Shown: positions 25,540 through 34,797 of the stretch, in pieces | How positions within the stretch are numbered: position 1 is the stretch's first letter | Layout of the letters: each line of letters starts with the position of its first letter | Translations under genes and position numbers: made by a program | The notes under the pieces: model-generated | The model's input: only the letters and a program-made list of their open reading frames with translations | What the model was told of the DNA's origin: nothing | Databases searched by the model: none | Source: Pedobacter kyungheensis | GTDB lineage: Bacteria; Bacteroidota; Bacteroidia; Sphingobacteriales; Sphingobacteriaceae | Direction: 5' to 3' | Length of the DNA: 64,000 nt | Assembly (NCBI RefSeq): GCF_000812965.1 | Contig: NZ_JSYN01000003.1 | Location: forward strand, 124,001 to 188,000

Positions 25540-25723
25540 CATATCTGGCCCGTTGATCTTCTGGGATCCAGGTATCACTATCTTCAATCCTCTTGGATAC
25601 GAGCCGCTGCATCTAATCGAGAAAACGGGTTTTGCTCATCGATTTGCGCCGCTTGATATCAGAAAACCGTTTAAAGTATTTACTCAGTTGATCTGTAAAG
25701 CCCGACCAAAAAACTCCATTAGT
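25540..25723 (-). pseudogene. Decayed C-terminal remnant of a second rteC
   Basis: The minus strand encodes TNGVFWSGFTDQLSKYFKRF, then SDIKRRKSMSKTRFLD, an in-frame TAG at 25613-25615, then MQRLVSKRIEDSDTWIPEDQ. The intact RteC at 16385 ends RGFDDLKARKT, MSRTAFLDMMRAALLKKMDD: the order and most key residues agree (FxDxKxRKxMSxTxFLD). No N-terminal two-thirds are found. It lies in the 475-bp gap after the response regulator gene; the rest of that gap shows no gene. Confidence 0.65.
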
Positions 25724-25964
25724 TCGTTCAGGCTCGCCTTGCCTAGCCTAAAAGTTCATATAAGGGCAAAATTTGTTTTTTGACTTAAAATTTACGAGCT
25801 AGTATTTGGGCAATTTTCGGACTGCTAAAAAATTATCATTCCCAAGTTGTATTTTTTTAAACCCTGACATCTACCTATCGAAACGACCAATTATTTATAA
25901 CAATATATTGCACCTTATTATTTGAAACTGCCTGGTGTATTGTAAATAAAAACAATGAATTATA

Positions 25965-26528
25965 TTATAATTTGCGTCTATACCTAAAGACTTTTCCATT
26001 TTTCCTCAAATCGTCTCTTTCTAGTAATTCGGTTTCTTGATATATCCTACTTAATGCTTTGGAAATTGACTTTGCATTGAATAGGTTTCTAGATTGTAGA
26101 TAATGTTTATTTTCATTAAAGTAAACTAATATATCCATGGAGCGAACCCAATTGTTAAATAGACTGCTAGGTATTAACTGACTTTTAAGAATTAACGTTA
26201 TGCTACTTTCTTTTACTTTATTTATGAAAAACTTCTCGTTACCATCATTATGCAGATAGAATTCAGATATCGTAGGAATAGAGGCTAGATCTCCAAGTAT
26301 AATGGGATTTTCTAGAAATAATAAATCAGGCTCAACGGAAAAGAATGAGGCAATTTTTTCTGCAGTCTTAAGCGTGATTGAAGCCCGTCCATTTTTGATA
26401 ACCCTAGCATGGTTTAACGATATTCCAGTTGCATTCGAAAAGCCCAATATAGTAATTCCTGATTGTTCGAGCAGAGAGCTTAAGTTTCTCCCAACATTTT
26501 TTCCAATATTATTTTCTAGCTTTTGCAT
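25965..26528 (-). CDS. XRE-type HTH protein with C-terminal domain of unknown function
   Basis: From the ATG at 26528 (MQKLENNIGKNVGRNLSSLL) the protein is 187 residues. The N-terminal HTH spans GITILGFSNATGISLNHARV, IKNGRASITLKTAEKIASFF, the usual lambda-repressor-like layout. The C-terminal 100 residues (IILGDLASIPTISEFYLHND onwards) end in a basic stretch KNGKVFRYRRKL, as in other Bacteroidota XRE proteins. It reads away from susC, and the 720 bp between them hold two inverted repeats. It may control its own promoter or the neighbouring cargo. The sequence is clearly AT-richer than the susC locus. Confidence 0.75.
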   Translation of the reverse strand: MQKLENNIGKNVGRNLSSLLEQSGITILGFSNATGISLNHARVIKNGRASITLKTAEKIASFFSVEPDLLFLENPIILGDLASIPTISEFYLHNDGNEKFFINKVKESSITLILKSQLIPSSLFNNWVRSMDILVYFNENKHYLQSRNLFNAKSISKALSRIYQETELLERDDLRKNGKVFRYRRKL

Positions 26529-26650
26529 AACCAAGCAAAATGAAAAAAAAAGTAGGCGACATTATTAACGAATTATTTGGTTTATTGCCGTATATGTATT
26601 AAATTTGTTTTTATAAAGAGGTAATAATAAGAGTCTTGTGGTTACATATT

Positions 26651-26765
26651 CTGAGGCCGTGACACAAGACAGCAGATTAATACCCATATCTATGTGTAGA
26701 TGTATATATTTGTACATCGAAATAGGTGTGGGGCTGCTGTAATTCCATGTCACATAAGGCCTCAG
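26651..26765. repeat. 115-bp imperfect palindrome (MITE-like or structured RNA)
   Basis: Both arms carry the same blocks in order: CTGAGGCC (26651) / GGCCTCAG (26758), GTGACA (26659) / TGTCAC (26749), CAGCAG (26670) / CTGCTG (26734), GATGTA (26699) / TACATC (26713). The sequence between the blocks is diverged. The pairing may continue a little outside (TTACA on the left, TGTAA on the right). No coding frame is convincing. It lies between the XRE gene and susC. Confidence 0.7.
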
Positions 26766-27000
26766 AAACTTTACTGTAATCATGGTTTGCAGTCCCACAT
26801 TTATTATGATGTTGGGCTACCAAAGACTCGTATCAACCATACGAGCATGAAAAGAAAAAACAACCCGGCAACCCTCCACACACCGTTCCCACCGATCAAT
26901 GGCACTGCCTTGTTCTTTCCTTTCCACACACCAAAACCCACCCCCTTCTACCCTTTCAACAGGCTTTACGCTCTCAAGCCCAAAAACCCCATCTAGCTTT

Positions 27001-27067
27001 GGCATAGTTCTGCCCCTCCGTCTGCAACAGGTTCTTTAATAATGTAACTGAGGGGCAGACCTATGCC
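27001..27067. repeat. Inverted repeat with 21-bp arms upstream of susC
   Basis: The left arm begins GGCATAGTTCTGCCCCTC and the right arm, reverse-complemented, begins GGCATAGGTCTGCCCCTC; 19 of 21 positions agree, with a 25-bp spacer. It could be a hairpin in a long leader, a terminator for anything upstream, or an operator. It is about 190 bp before the susC start. Confidence 0.7.
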
Positions 27068-27257
27068 ATGACATTACCACTAAATCAACCGAAACCCTAT
27101 CACCAACCCAACTAACTAAAAGAAATAAAACATACTGCTAGCAAACCCCACAACCAGGCGGGAAGCCATGACTATCGGTTAATGGTTATTTCAAGCATGG
27201 CCCCCGTCCTGGTTTATAAATACCGGCAGCAGTCCCATCAACTAACCATATAACCAA

Positions 27258-30230
27258 ATGAACAAAGCAATAATATTTATTGTCCTGGCCGCGCTTTGCC
27301 CAAACTTTAAGTTAAGCGCCCAGACCACCACCCAGATCACCGGACGCGTCGTCACCGAAAGCGATGGCAAAGCCCTGCCCGGCGCCACCATCAGCATCAA
27401 AAACTCCAGCACTGCCGTGCAATCTTCATCGGACGGCACATTCACCATCCACACAAAAACCACAGGCGGAACCCTTAGCATCACCTATACAGGCTACCGT
27501 ACAAAGGAAATCACTTTCAACGGCAGCCAAAAAAAACTGGAAATCAAAATGCAGGAAAGCACAAACTCCTTTGACGACATCCAAGTCATCGGATATGGCA
27601 AAACCACCAAAAAACTCAACACCGGATCGGTTTCCTCCATCAGTACCGAACAGATCGAGCAGCAGCCCGTCACCAATGTCCTTTCCGCACTCTCGGGCAG
27701 GATGCCCGGCGTATTCATCCAGACCACCAACGGCCTTCCCGGCGGAAATATTTCCGTCCAGATCCGCGGAAAAGGCTCCCTCGCCGCAGGCACCGACCCA
27801 CTGTACATTATTGACGGCGTACCCTACGACGGCGCTCCTGTAGGAAAGGGAAATACTGACGTACTGAACATTGCGGGCGCCGTCAGCCCCTTAAATAACA
27901 TCAGCCCCGCGGATATTGAAAGCATCAGCATACTCAAAGACGCAGATGCCACCTCCATCTACGGCAGCCGCGGCGCAAACGGTGTAGTCATCATCACCAC
28001 CAAAAAAGCAGCCTCCGGCCCCACCAGGTTTGAGCTGAACATCCAGCAGGGAGCAAGCACGGTAAGTGCAAGGCCCAAACTGATCGACCTCCAGGATTAC
28101 CTTTCCATGCGCAGGGCCGCATTCGCCAACGACGGGCTTATCCCTTCCTCCGATCCGACCTCAGCAAACTATGCACCAGACCTCACCATCTGGAGCCAGA
28201 CCCAGCAGACCGACTGGGTAGACTACATTTTCGGCCATACCGCTAATTCGACCAACCTCCAGACCAAAATCTCGGGAGGCAAAGGAAACACCACCTTTTC
28301 GGTAAGCGGGAATTTCCGAAGTGAAGGCACCGTGCTTCCAGGCAATAACAGTTACCTACGCGGCGGGATGAGCGCACAGATCCAGCACCTTTCAGAAGAC
28401 CAAAAATTCTCCATCAGGGCCATCAGCCAGCTCAGCAGGCAGAACAGCGATCTGAGCAACATCGTGAGCAACCTGGACAGAAGTTACCTGACCGCCCCGA
28501 ATTACCCCTTTTATTCTCCCGACGGATCGGTAAACTGGTATGCAGGCAACCTGCTGGCAGAAATCAATGCAAGAAGCAAAAACGCGACCGACAACAGCAT
28601 CACCAGCCTTGACCTCTCCTACCGGATCCTCCCTTCGCTATCGTTCAGGGTCAACTCCGGCTACACCCGGACCAGTTATGACCAAAAATTTATTTCACCC
28701 AGCTCATCCTTGCAACCCGGCATCCTCAACAGCACCAATTTCAGTTTTACCGGAACACAGTCCTTTATCTCCGAACCCCAGTTGGATTATAACCTGCGAC
28801 TTGGCAAACATAAATTTTCTTTCCTTCTAGGCGGCACCTATCAGATGAAAAGCAGCGAACGCAGGTCCATCATCGCCCGCGGTTACACCCTTGAAAGCCT
28901 CATGGAAAACCCCGGATCTGCAGCAACCGTTACCGCAACAGGAACCAGTACCAATTACCGCTACGCCTCCCTGTTCGGCCGGGTCACCTACAATCTGATG
29001 GACAGCTATATCATCAACCTTACCCTGCGCCGTGATGGTTCATCACGCTTCGGCCCGGGAAACCGCTTTGGCAATTTCGGCTCCGCCGGGGCCAGCTGGA
29101 TCTTCAGCAACCTTTCCTGGATGAAAAAAAACATGCCCGTGCTTTCCTTTGGTAAGATCAGGGCAAGTTATGGCAGCAGCGGCAACGACCAGATCCCAGA
29201 CTATGGTTACCTGTCCACCTACAGCAGCCCGGGTTCCATCGTTTACCAAGGCATACCGGTAATCCGGCCCAGCCGGATCAGCAATGCGGACTTCAAATGG
29301 GAAAATACCCGCAAACTGGACCTCGGCGTGGAACTTGCCTTTTTTAAGGATGCCTTGAGCCTCACCGCAGATTATTATCTTTCCAGGAGTTCAGACCAGC
29401 TGGTCAGTTATGCCATACCGCAGATCAGTGGCTTCAGCAGCTACCAGGCCAACCTCCCGGCAGTGATCGAAAACAGCGGATGGGAATTCGGCATCAGCTC
29501 CAGCAATTTCAAGGGAAAACATTTTACCTGGACGAGTTCCCTTAACCTGACCATCCCCAGAAACATCCTGAAATCCTTTGAAAACTTCGAGAATTCCAGT
29601 TACGCTTCCATCTACGAAATCGGCTACGACATCAGCCGCATCCGGGGGTACCGCTCACTGGGGATCGATCCTGCCACGGGCAAAACCCGTTACGCCGGCC
29701 AGAACGGCGAGGTTTCTGCAACCCCCTATTTCAACTATACCATCGGCAGGTCTGCACCAGACTTTTATGGCGGCCTTGGCAACAGCATGAGGTGGAACAG
29801 TTTTGAATTCAGCCTGCTCCTGCAGTTTGTCAGACAGCAGTCCAAAGGCGGACTGATCCGCAACCCCGGGGGAAGTGGGGCCTTCAATGAATTTGACCTG
29901 CCTGTCTGGTCGCAGGCAAACCCTGGAGCTACCGTTCCGCCACCTTCCACCCAATTCGATTTTTATTATGGACAATCCTCTGCCAATATTTTTGATACTT
30001 CCTATCTGCGGATCAAAAACGCTGCCCTCGCTTACCACCTTCCGGAAAAACTGGCAAAAAAACTGGGCCTTGGCAACCTGAAAGTATTTGCAGAAGGACA
30101 GAACCTCTATACCTTCTGGAAACGCAATTCCGGCGTCATTGATCCTGAATCAGGTGCACTTTCCTCAACAAGCGGAAAAAACATCCCCCCATTGAAAACA
30201 TTTGTCCTGGGCCTTCAACTTAACCTATAA
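27258..30230 (+). CDS. SusC/RagA-family TonB-dependent outer-membrane receptor
   Basis: 990 residues. A signal peptide (IIFIVLAALCPNFKLSAQ) is followed by a carboxypeptidase-regulatory-like domain (TQITGRVVTESDGKALPGAT to TGYRTKEITF), a TonB box region with DDIQVIGYGK, the plug (SGRMPGVFIQTTNGLPGGNI, DPLYIIDGVPYDG, SILKDADATSIYGSRGANGV) and a beta-barrel ending FVLGLQLNL, with a terminal aromatic/hydrophobic pattern as expected. Transports an oligosaccharide or peptide across the outer membrane with the SusD protein that follows 5 bp later. No STN domain or sigma/anti-sigma pair is next to it. Length is normal. Confidence 0.93.
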   Translation: MNKAIIFIVLAALCPNFKLSAQTTTQITGRVVTESDGKALPGATISIKNSSTAVQSSSDGTFTIHTKTTGGTLSITYTGYRTKEITFNGSQKKLEIKMQESTNSFDDIQVIGYGKTTKKLNTGSVSSISTEQIEQQPVTNVLSALSGRMPGVFIQTTNGLPGGNISVQIRGKGSLAAGTDPLYIIDGVPYDGAPVGKGNTDVLNIAGAVSPLNNISPADIESISILKDADATSIYGSRGANGVVIITTKKAASGPTRFELNIQQGASTVSARPKLIDLQDYLSMRRAAFANDGLIPSSDPTSANYAPDLTIWSQTQQTDWVDYIFGHTANSTNLQTKISGGKGNTTFSVSGNFRSEGTVLPGNNSYLRGGMSAQIQHLSEDQKFSIRAISQLSRQNSDLSNIVSNLDRSYLTAPNYPFYSPDGSVNWYAGNLLAEINARSKNATDNSITSLDLSYRILPSLSFRVNSGYTRTSYDQKFISPSSSLQPGILNSTNFSFTGTQSFISEPQLDYNLRLGKHKFSFLLGGTYQMKSSERRSIIARGYTLESLMENPGSAATVTATGTSTNYRYASLFGRVTYNLMDSYIINLTLRRDGSSRFGPGNRFGNFGSAGASWIFSNLSWMKKNMPVLSFGKIRASYGSSGNDQIPDYGYLSTYSSPGSIVYQGIPVIRPSRISNADFKWENTRKLDLGVELAFFKDALSLTADYYLSRSSDQLVSYAIPQISGFSSYQANLPAVIENSGWEFGISSSNFKGKHFTWTSSLNLTIPRNILKSFENFENSSYASIYEIGYDISRIRGYRSLGIDPATGKTRYAGQNGEVSATPYFNYTIGRSAPDFYGGLGNSMRWNSFEFSLLLQFVRQQSKGGLIRNPGGSGAFNEFDLPVWSQANPGATVPPPSTQFDFYYGQSSANIFDTSYLRIKNAALAYHLPEKLAKKLGLGNLKVFAEGQNLYTFWKRNSGVIDPESGALSSTSGKNIPPLKTFVLGLQLNL

Positions 30231-30235
30231 ACATC

Positions 30236-31606
30236 ATGAAAAATCATATCAGAAATTCGGCCACATGGCTGGCCCTAAGCGCAGCGCTAGCCCTGTCCTG
30301 CAATAAGCTTATTGAAATCCCCGCCGCCAAAGACCAGATCGAAAACGGGGTGGTATTCTCGGACAGCACCATCACCTCCACAGCACTATTGGGGGCCTAT
30401 TATACCATGGGTACCGTTCACAGCAGCATGAAGTATGTCAGCCTCTATGCCGATGAATATGCAGTTACATCTGCAACCACTACCAATGCCGAATACGCCA
30501 ATAGCCAGCTGCTGAGTACCAATACCAATAATGCTTCGCTATGGAGCAGCCTGTATTCGGTCATCTACCAGTGCAACAGCATACTGGAAGGCACCGGTCA
30601 ATCCTCTCCGATCTCTCCGCTGGCCAAAAAGCAGCTAAGGGGAGAAGCAAAGTTCCTCCGTGCCTTTGCCTATTTTAACCTGGTGGGCTTCTATGACCAT
30701 ATCCCGCTGATCCTGGGAACTGAGGTCACCGCAAACCGGAGCGCAGCACAGGCCAGCTCCGCAGCTGTCTTTTCCCAAATGGTACAGGACCTGAACGAGA
30801 GTGAACAGGAATTAAGCCCCGCCTATGCCGGCGCAGGCAGGGTCCGCGCCAATTCTTTCTGTGCCTCCGCACTACTCGCCCGGATCCATCTTTTCCAGCA
30901 AAACTGGCAGGCAGCAGCCGAGGCCGCCTCAAGGGTGATCAACAGTGGACTATATAATACCAAAGATGTAAAACCCGAAAACGTCTTTTTAGCAGGGAGC
31001 GCAGAAACTATCCTCCAGCTCTGGATGATCAACGGATTTTTGACAGATGCCGCGCAGCTCATCCCGGCCTCCGCTACACTCATACCAGCCTATCCCATAA
31101 GGACTGGCTTATACAGTGCCCTGGAAAACACTGACCTGCGAAAAACCAGATGGATAAGCACCAACACCGTCACCAGCGGGGGCCAGACCACAACCTACCC
31201 CTACCCGGCCAAATACAAAGCCCGTGCAGCAGGCAGTCCAAACCCGGAATTTGTCATGGCTTTAAGGATGGGGGAACAATACCTGATCCGCGCAGAGGCC
31301 CTGGCAAAACTCATGCAGCTGCCAGGCTCGATAGCTGACATCAACCTGATCAGGGCCCGGGCCGGTCTAAGCGCTCTGGGAAGCAGTCTCGACCAGGAAG
31401 GGTGCCTAGCTGCCATTGCCGATCAGCGCAGGATCGAGCTATATGGAGAATGGGGACTCCGTTTTCTGGACCTGAAGCGAAACAGTCTGCTCGATGTAAC
31501 CCTGGGCATTTTGAAACCGAACTGGAAAACGACCGCAAAGGCTTTCCCCATCCCAAACAACGAAATTATTTATAATCGCAACCTCATACAGAACGATGGC
31601 TATTAA
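30236..31606 (+). CDS. SusD/RagB-family surface lipoprotein
   Basis: 456 residues with a lipoprotein signal (WLALSAALALSCNKLIEIP, lipobox Cys at about residue 22). The body shows the SusD pattern: YSVIYQCNSILEG, LRGEAKFLRAFAYFNLVGFY, ARIHLFQQNWQAAAEAASRV, GEQYLIRAEALAKL, LIRARAGLSALGSSL and the end ERRIELYGEWG-like RRIELYGEWGLRFLDLKR. It caps the SusC channel and binds the substrate. The substrate cannot be told, as no glycoside hydrolase is nearby; the TlpA-like gene that follows, overlapping by 11 bp, is typical of loci not devoted to glycans. Confidence 0.92.
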   Translation: MKNHIRNSATWLALSAALALSCNKLIEIPAAKDQIENGVVFSDSTITSTALLGAYYTMGTVHSSMKYVSLYADEYAVTSATTTNAEYANSQLLSTNTNNASLWSSLYSVIYQCNSILEGTGQSSPISPLAKKQLRGEAKFLRAFAYFNLVGFYDHIPLILGTEVTANRSAAQASSAAVFSQMVQDLNESEQELSPAYAGAGRVRANSFCASALLARIHLFQQNWQAAAEAASRVINSGLYNTKDVKPENVFLAGSAETILQLWMINGFLTDAAQLIPASATLIPAYPIRTGLYSALENTDLRKTRWISTNTVTSGGQTTTYPYPAKYKARAAGSPNPEFVMALRMGEQYLIRAEALAKLMQLPGSIADINLIRARAGLSALGSSLDQEGCLAAIADQRRIELYGEWGLRFLDLKRNSLLDVTLGILKPNWKTTAKAFPIPNNEIIYNRNLIQNDGY

Positions 31607-32942
31607 GAAACTGATCCCCTTTTTCATTTTATTCCTGACTGATCCCTTCAGCGGATCGGGCCAGCAGAAAACAGTTCCCCTGAAGATCGGAGACCGATTG
31701 ACTGACCTGGAATTTACAGCCCATTCCGGTCGCAGGATAAACATACAGGAGCTTTACACAAGGGGCCCACTGATCATTGATTTCTGGGCAACATGGTGTG
31801 TACCCTGCCTAAAGGAGATCAGGTATACTGATTCGCTCAGCCGCAAATTTCCTGGCCGTTTCAGCGTGCTGCTGGTAAGCATGCAGGACAGGGAAAACAT
31901 AAAAGCGTTTTTGGACCGGCCCGCCAATAAGGACCTGATCCATCTGGCCCCCAATATGCTTAGCGGAGATACTCTTTTCAACCAACTATTCCCGCACCGG
32001 TCCATCCCGCACAATATCTGGATCGATACCCAGGGTACCGTACGCGCAGTTACCGGCAGCGAAGATATCACGGAAAAGAACATCCTGGATTTTGCAGCTA
32101 ACCTACCGATGTTAAAGGTCAGGGGGAAAAAAGAAAATCTGGATTTTAAACGGGGGGAACCATTCCACCTGGGGGACTCGACCTTCACCTACCGGTCGAT
32201 TGTCTCCCCTTATATCGAAGGCCTGCCGTCAGGGCAGCTCAGCTCCCAAAAGGGTGAGCGGAGGGAATATTTCCAGTATAACCAGAACCTGTTGCAGGCG
32301 CTATGGGCAGCCTATAGCGGGTTTAATCCTGGTATCAGGTGGGAAATGGTCGTACTGTCTACCCGGGATTCTTCCCGTTACATGAGCCCGAAACTCCATG
32401 ACCGGGCATTCCTAAAGAAATACGGCTACGAAGACAGAAAAGCATGGGAAGAAAAAAACCTTTTCTGCTACGCACTCACACTGCCAAAGCCCGTTCCGGA
32501 TGCTATTTTCTCTTCTTACATTTTCAGCGATATGGAGCGGCAGTTTCGGATCAAAACAACGATCAGCGAACGTAATATCCACTGCGTGGTGGTTACCTCA
32601 GGTCAAAAGAGACCTAAAAAAAGTCTGGATAGGCACCGGAAACCAGAAATCACCTTCACCCCGGAACGCAGGTTGATCGTTAAAAATTCCACACTGACCG
32701 AACTGCTGGACTTTCTGTTCAGGCGTTTGCCCCCTGAGCGGCTACCGTACCCTTTTAATGACCGGAGCGGCTATCCCGAAGACTTCCGCTTTGACCTTGA
32801 GGAGGATTATTCCAAAGAACCCGAGGTACTCAAAAACGGAATGACAGCTGAAATATTTTTCAGGCGGCTCAGCCATTATGGCTTAAACTTCACCGCAGAG
32901 ATTGTACCTTATCCTGTTCTGGTCATCAGCGACCCTGAATAA
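31596..32942 (+). CDS. TlpA-like thioredoxin-domain protein with C-terminal DUF3738-like region
   Basis: 448 residues. A secretion signal (LIPFFILFLTDPFSGSG) leads into a thioredoxin fold with the redox motif IIDFWATWCVPCLKEI (CxxC) and IPHNIWIDTQGTVRAVTG. From about residue 200 it departs from TlpA: a beta-rich C-terminal part with ISERNIHCVVVTSG, LTELLDFLFRRLPPE and HYGLNFTAEIVPYPVLVIS, which resembles DUF3738-type domains. Probably a periplasmic thiol-disulfide protein acting with the SusCD pair. It overlaps susD by 11 bp, so the three form an operon, closed by the strong terminator behind it. Confidence 0.8.
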   Translation: MAIKKLIPFFILFLTDPFSGSGQQKTVPLKIGDRLTDLEFTAHSGRRINIQELYTRGPLIIDFWATWCVPCLKEIRYTDSLSRKFPGRFSVLLVSMQDRENIKAFLDRPANKDLIHLAPNMLSGDTLFNQLFPHRSIPHNIWIDTQGTVRAVTGSEDITEKNILDFAANLPMLKVRGKKENLDFKRGEPFHLGDSTFTYRSIVSPYIEGLPSGQLSSQKGERREYFQYNQNLLQALWAAYSGFNPGIRWEMVVLSTRDSSRYMSPKLHDRAFLKKYGYEDRKAWEEKNLFCYALTLPKPVPDAIFSSYIFSDMERQFRIKTTISERNIHCVVVTSGQKRPKKSLDRHRKPEITFTPERRLIVKNSTLTELLDFLFRRLPPERLPYPFNDRSGYPEDFRFDLEEDYSKEPEVLKNGMTAEIFFRRLSHYGLNFTAEIVPYPVLVISDPE

Positions 32943-32978
32943 AAAATAACCCCGGCCTTTTCCGGCCGGGGTTATTTT
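32943..32978. terminator. Strong bidirectional terminator
   Basis: AAAATAACCCCGGCC pairs perfectly with GGCCGGGGTTATTTT around a 6-base loop, with A runs on the left and T runs on the right. It lies between the stop of the TlpA-like gene and the stop of the convergent small secreted protein gene, so it serves both. Confidence 0.9.
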
Positions 32979-32994
32979 TAGGATACAAACTAAA

Positions 32995-33276
32995 CTAGTC
33001 CACATACTTGAGTACCTGTTCAGTCTGCCCGGAAACAATCGGTGTACCGATGGCACAGACATTCTGGTCACCTTCACATTGTTCGGCAAAGGGGCCGGTC
33101 GAATCGCCAAGCACTGCCGGACCATCAGGCGTAGTTCCATCAGGCAGATATTTCTGCCAGCTATGGGTGTTCGCTTTTTTACCGTTTAAAAATTCGGAAA
33201 TGTCCGAAGCAAAAGCTCCGGTAACACTGGCCATTAATGCAATGCCCAGGATCGTGGTTTTGATGTTTGTTTTCAT
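32995..33276 (-). CDS. Small secreted protein, DUF6520-like
   Basis: 93 residues with a signal peptide (ILGIALMASVTGAFASD). The mature part contains a Cys pair (FAEQCEGDQNVCAIGTPI) and no other motif. Length, signal and late Cys pair resemble the short Bacteroidota DUF6520-type proteins that often accompany MauE-like membrane proteins, and such a gene follows upstream here. Function unknown; may be a secreted peptide needing a disulfide. The family call is tentative. Confidence 0.65.
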   Translation of the reverse strand: MKTNIKTTILGIALMASVTGAFASDISEFLNGKKANTHSWQKYLPDGTTPDGPAVLGDSTGPFAEQCEGDQNVCAIGTPIVSGQTEQVLKYVD

Positions 33277-33334
33277 CTTGTTTAAAATTTAAGGATTTGA
33301 AAATTGGTTATTTATATATACTCCGCGGTGAATA

Positions 33335-33787
33335 TCATTTTGGAAAAGCACGTCCCCATAAAAAAGGCCATAGGGAAACCAGCATAAAAAACAGGTTAAA
33401 AAACAGATGCTGTCTCCATCCGAGCTTTGATATCAGCCCACCACAGGTGCATGGGAGCCTGAGTCCGGAAAAGAGCATTAACGAAATATAGACCGTAAAT
33501 GACAGCAGCAGAAAAAATGACAACCAGTGCGCAGTCTTCCTGAAACGTTCGGTAAATAGTAGGCAGACCAGGCTTAGCTCAACAAGCGGTACTACGAACC
33601 CGATCAGCGGAGCAAGGTCCTTAATCAGGGGAACCGGGGCCAGCTCCATCTGCGCTACGAACCGGTGATAGTCTGCAAGCTTTGAAAAACCTGCGTAAGC
33701 CCAAAGGACTAACAGCATTACAACTGGGAGTAAGCTGAGCAGTTCAATGCTGCTGAATTTGAATTTGTATCCGCTGTACATAAGCAC
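33335..33787 (-). CDS. MauE/DoxX-like membrane protein
   Basis: 150 residues with four spans (LLSLLPVVMLLVLWAYAGFS, LAPLIGFVVPLVELSLVCLL, WLSFFLLLSFTVYISLMLFS, FFNLFFMLVSLWPFLWG). The motif CTCGGLISKLGWRQHLFFN is characteristic of MauE-like proteins; the two Cys may be redox-active. Such proteins are thought to help thiol exchange across the membrane, which would fit the TlpA-like thioredoxin and the Cys-containing secreted protein next door. It shares direction with the small secreted protein gene. Confidence 0.8.
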   Translation of the reverse strand: MLMYSGYKFKFSSIELLSLLPVVMLLVLWAYAGFSKLADYHRFVAQMELAPVPLIKDLAPLIGFVVPLVELSLVCLLFTERFRKTAHWLSFFLLLSFTVYISLMLFSGLRLPCTCGGLISKLGWRQHLFFNLFFMLVSLWPFLWGRAFPK

Positions 33788-33910
33788 ATGCTTTCCCTTT
33801 TATAGTTTCAGTCTGGAAAGCCCGGTACCAAGTTCGCAACACATCTGTTCATAACCGGCAGGTTTTTACCGCGAAACACCGCGGCAAATACCGCCTTTTA
33901 ACTATTGTAT

Positions 33911-34498
33911 TCAAAGGCCCTTCAAAAACCTGTGGATACCATGGTCCTTGATCCCCAGGAAAGATGCGATATCCTTTGCCCTTGCAATCAGGAACACCGC
34001 TTTATGGTCATGGTAAAATCTGCTGACCATTTCCGCATGCCTTAAATTGACCAGCTCCGATACATGCACAGCCCTGGCAGCCCCGTTCCGGTAACGGATC
34101 TTTTCAGTAATCATGGCAAGCTCTCCAAAATCCCGGATGAGCACAGTCAGTTCAGCGCGTGAAATCTCCAGCAGTACCGATCCGCCGTAGGCTTCGATAT
34201 CCACCAGACTGGAAAGCCCGGCAAAAAAACCGGGATGGGCGAATACAAAATCACCCTCATACCAGAACCAGGAGGTCCGGCCATCTAGGGTATCCGCTGA
34301 AAGACTGATCTCCCTGACCAGCCCGGCTGCTACAAACCAGATATGCTTCTGTACTTCCCCTTCCCTGAGAATATTTTTTGGGTTATTGAAACTCCTGTAG
34401 AAGACCAAAGGCTTCAGGGCATCTGCAAATCCACCAGGTAGTGCGCAGAAACCATCGAGCACTTTTAACAGGTGCCCAAAGTGTTCATCATTGACCAT
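33911..34498 (-). CDS. Crp/Fnr-like regulator, second copy
   Basis: 195 residues with a cyclic-nucleotide-binding-like fold (FNNPKNILREGEVQKHIWFV, WFWYEGDFVFAHPGFFAG) and a C-terminal HTH-like end, FLIARAKDIASFLGIKDHGI, HRFLKGL. The HTH is short and ends close to the recognition helix, as in many Bacteroidota paralogues. It is divergent from the LytTR regulator gene, with 299 bp between them that contain a hairpin (34537-34555) and a 17-bp repeat. Effector unknown. Confidence 0.7.
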   Translation of the reverse strand: MVNDEHFGHLLKVLDGFCALPGGFADALKPLVFYRSFNNPKNILREGEVQKHIWFVAAGLVREISLSADTLDGRTSWFWYEGDFVFAHPGFFAGLSSLVDIEAYGGSVLLEISRAELTVLIRDFGELAMITEKIRYRNGAARAVHVSELVNLRHAEMVSRFYHDHKAVFLIARAKDIASFLGIKDHGIHRFLKGL

Positions 34499-34681
34499 AA
34501 CATAATAGACTAAACACCCGGCCAGAAAAAAAGGGAGCCAATATGGTTCCCTTCCTGTATCCGAAGATCCGATTGGATCCGCTTAAAGAACGATGGCCGA
34601 AATGATCGGTTAAACATTGATTATTTCGGTATTCAAGGTATGCCCAAAAGAAGTAAAATTGTAACAATATTATAGGAAAGT

Positions 34682-34698
34682 CCCTAACCACTATATCA
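34682..34698 (+). promoter_or_regulatory. 17-bp repeat upstream of the LytTR regulator gene, copy 1
   Basis: CCCTAACCACTATATCA lies 100-116 bp before the regulator start and is repeated exactly at 35748-35764 before the kinase gene. The two copies occur only in front of these two genes, which suggests a shared regulator site, perhaps LytTR autoregulation. The neighbouring gap (34499-34797) has no gene. Confidence 0.65.
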
Positions 34699-34797
34699 CA
34701 CACTTATAATTAAGGCGATAAAAGTCTCCATTTAGCACAACACCTTGATGATTTAAAAGACAATTGCGATATTGCAGGTCAGCCAAGATGACCGCCC

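Noticed and set aside
27364..27843. Long plus-strand and minus-strand frames inside susC, susD and traG
   Set aside because: Alternative frames in G/C-rich coding sequence; they show no domain and lie fully inside well-supported genes.
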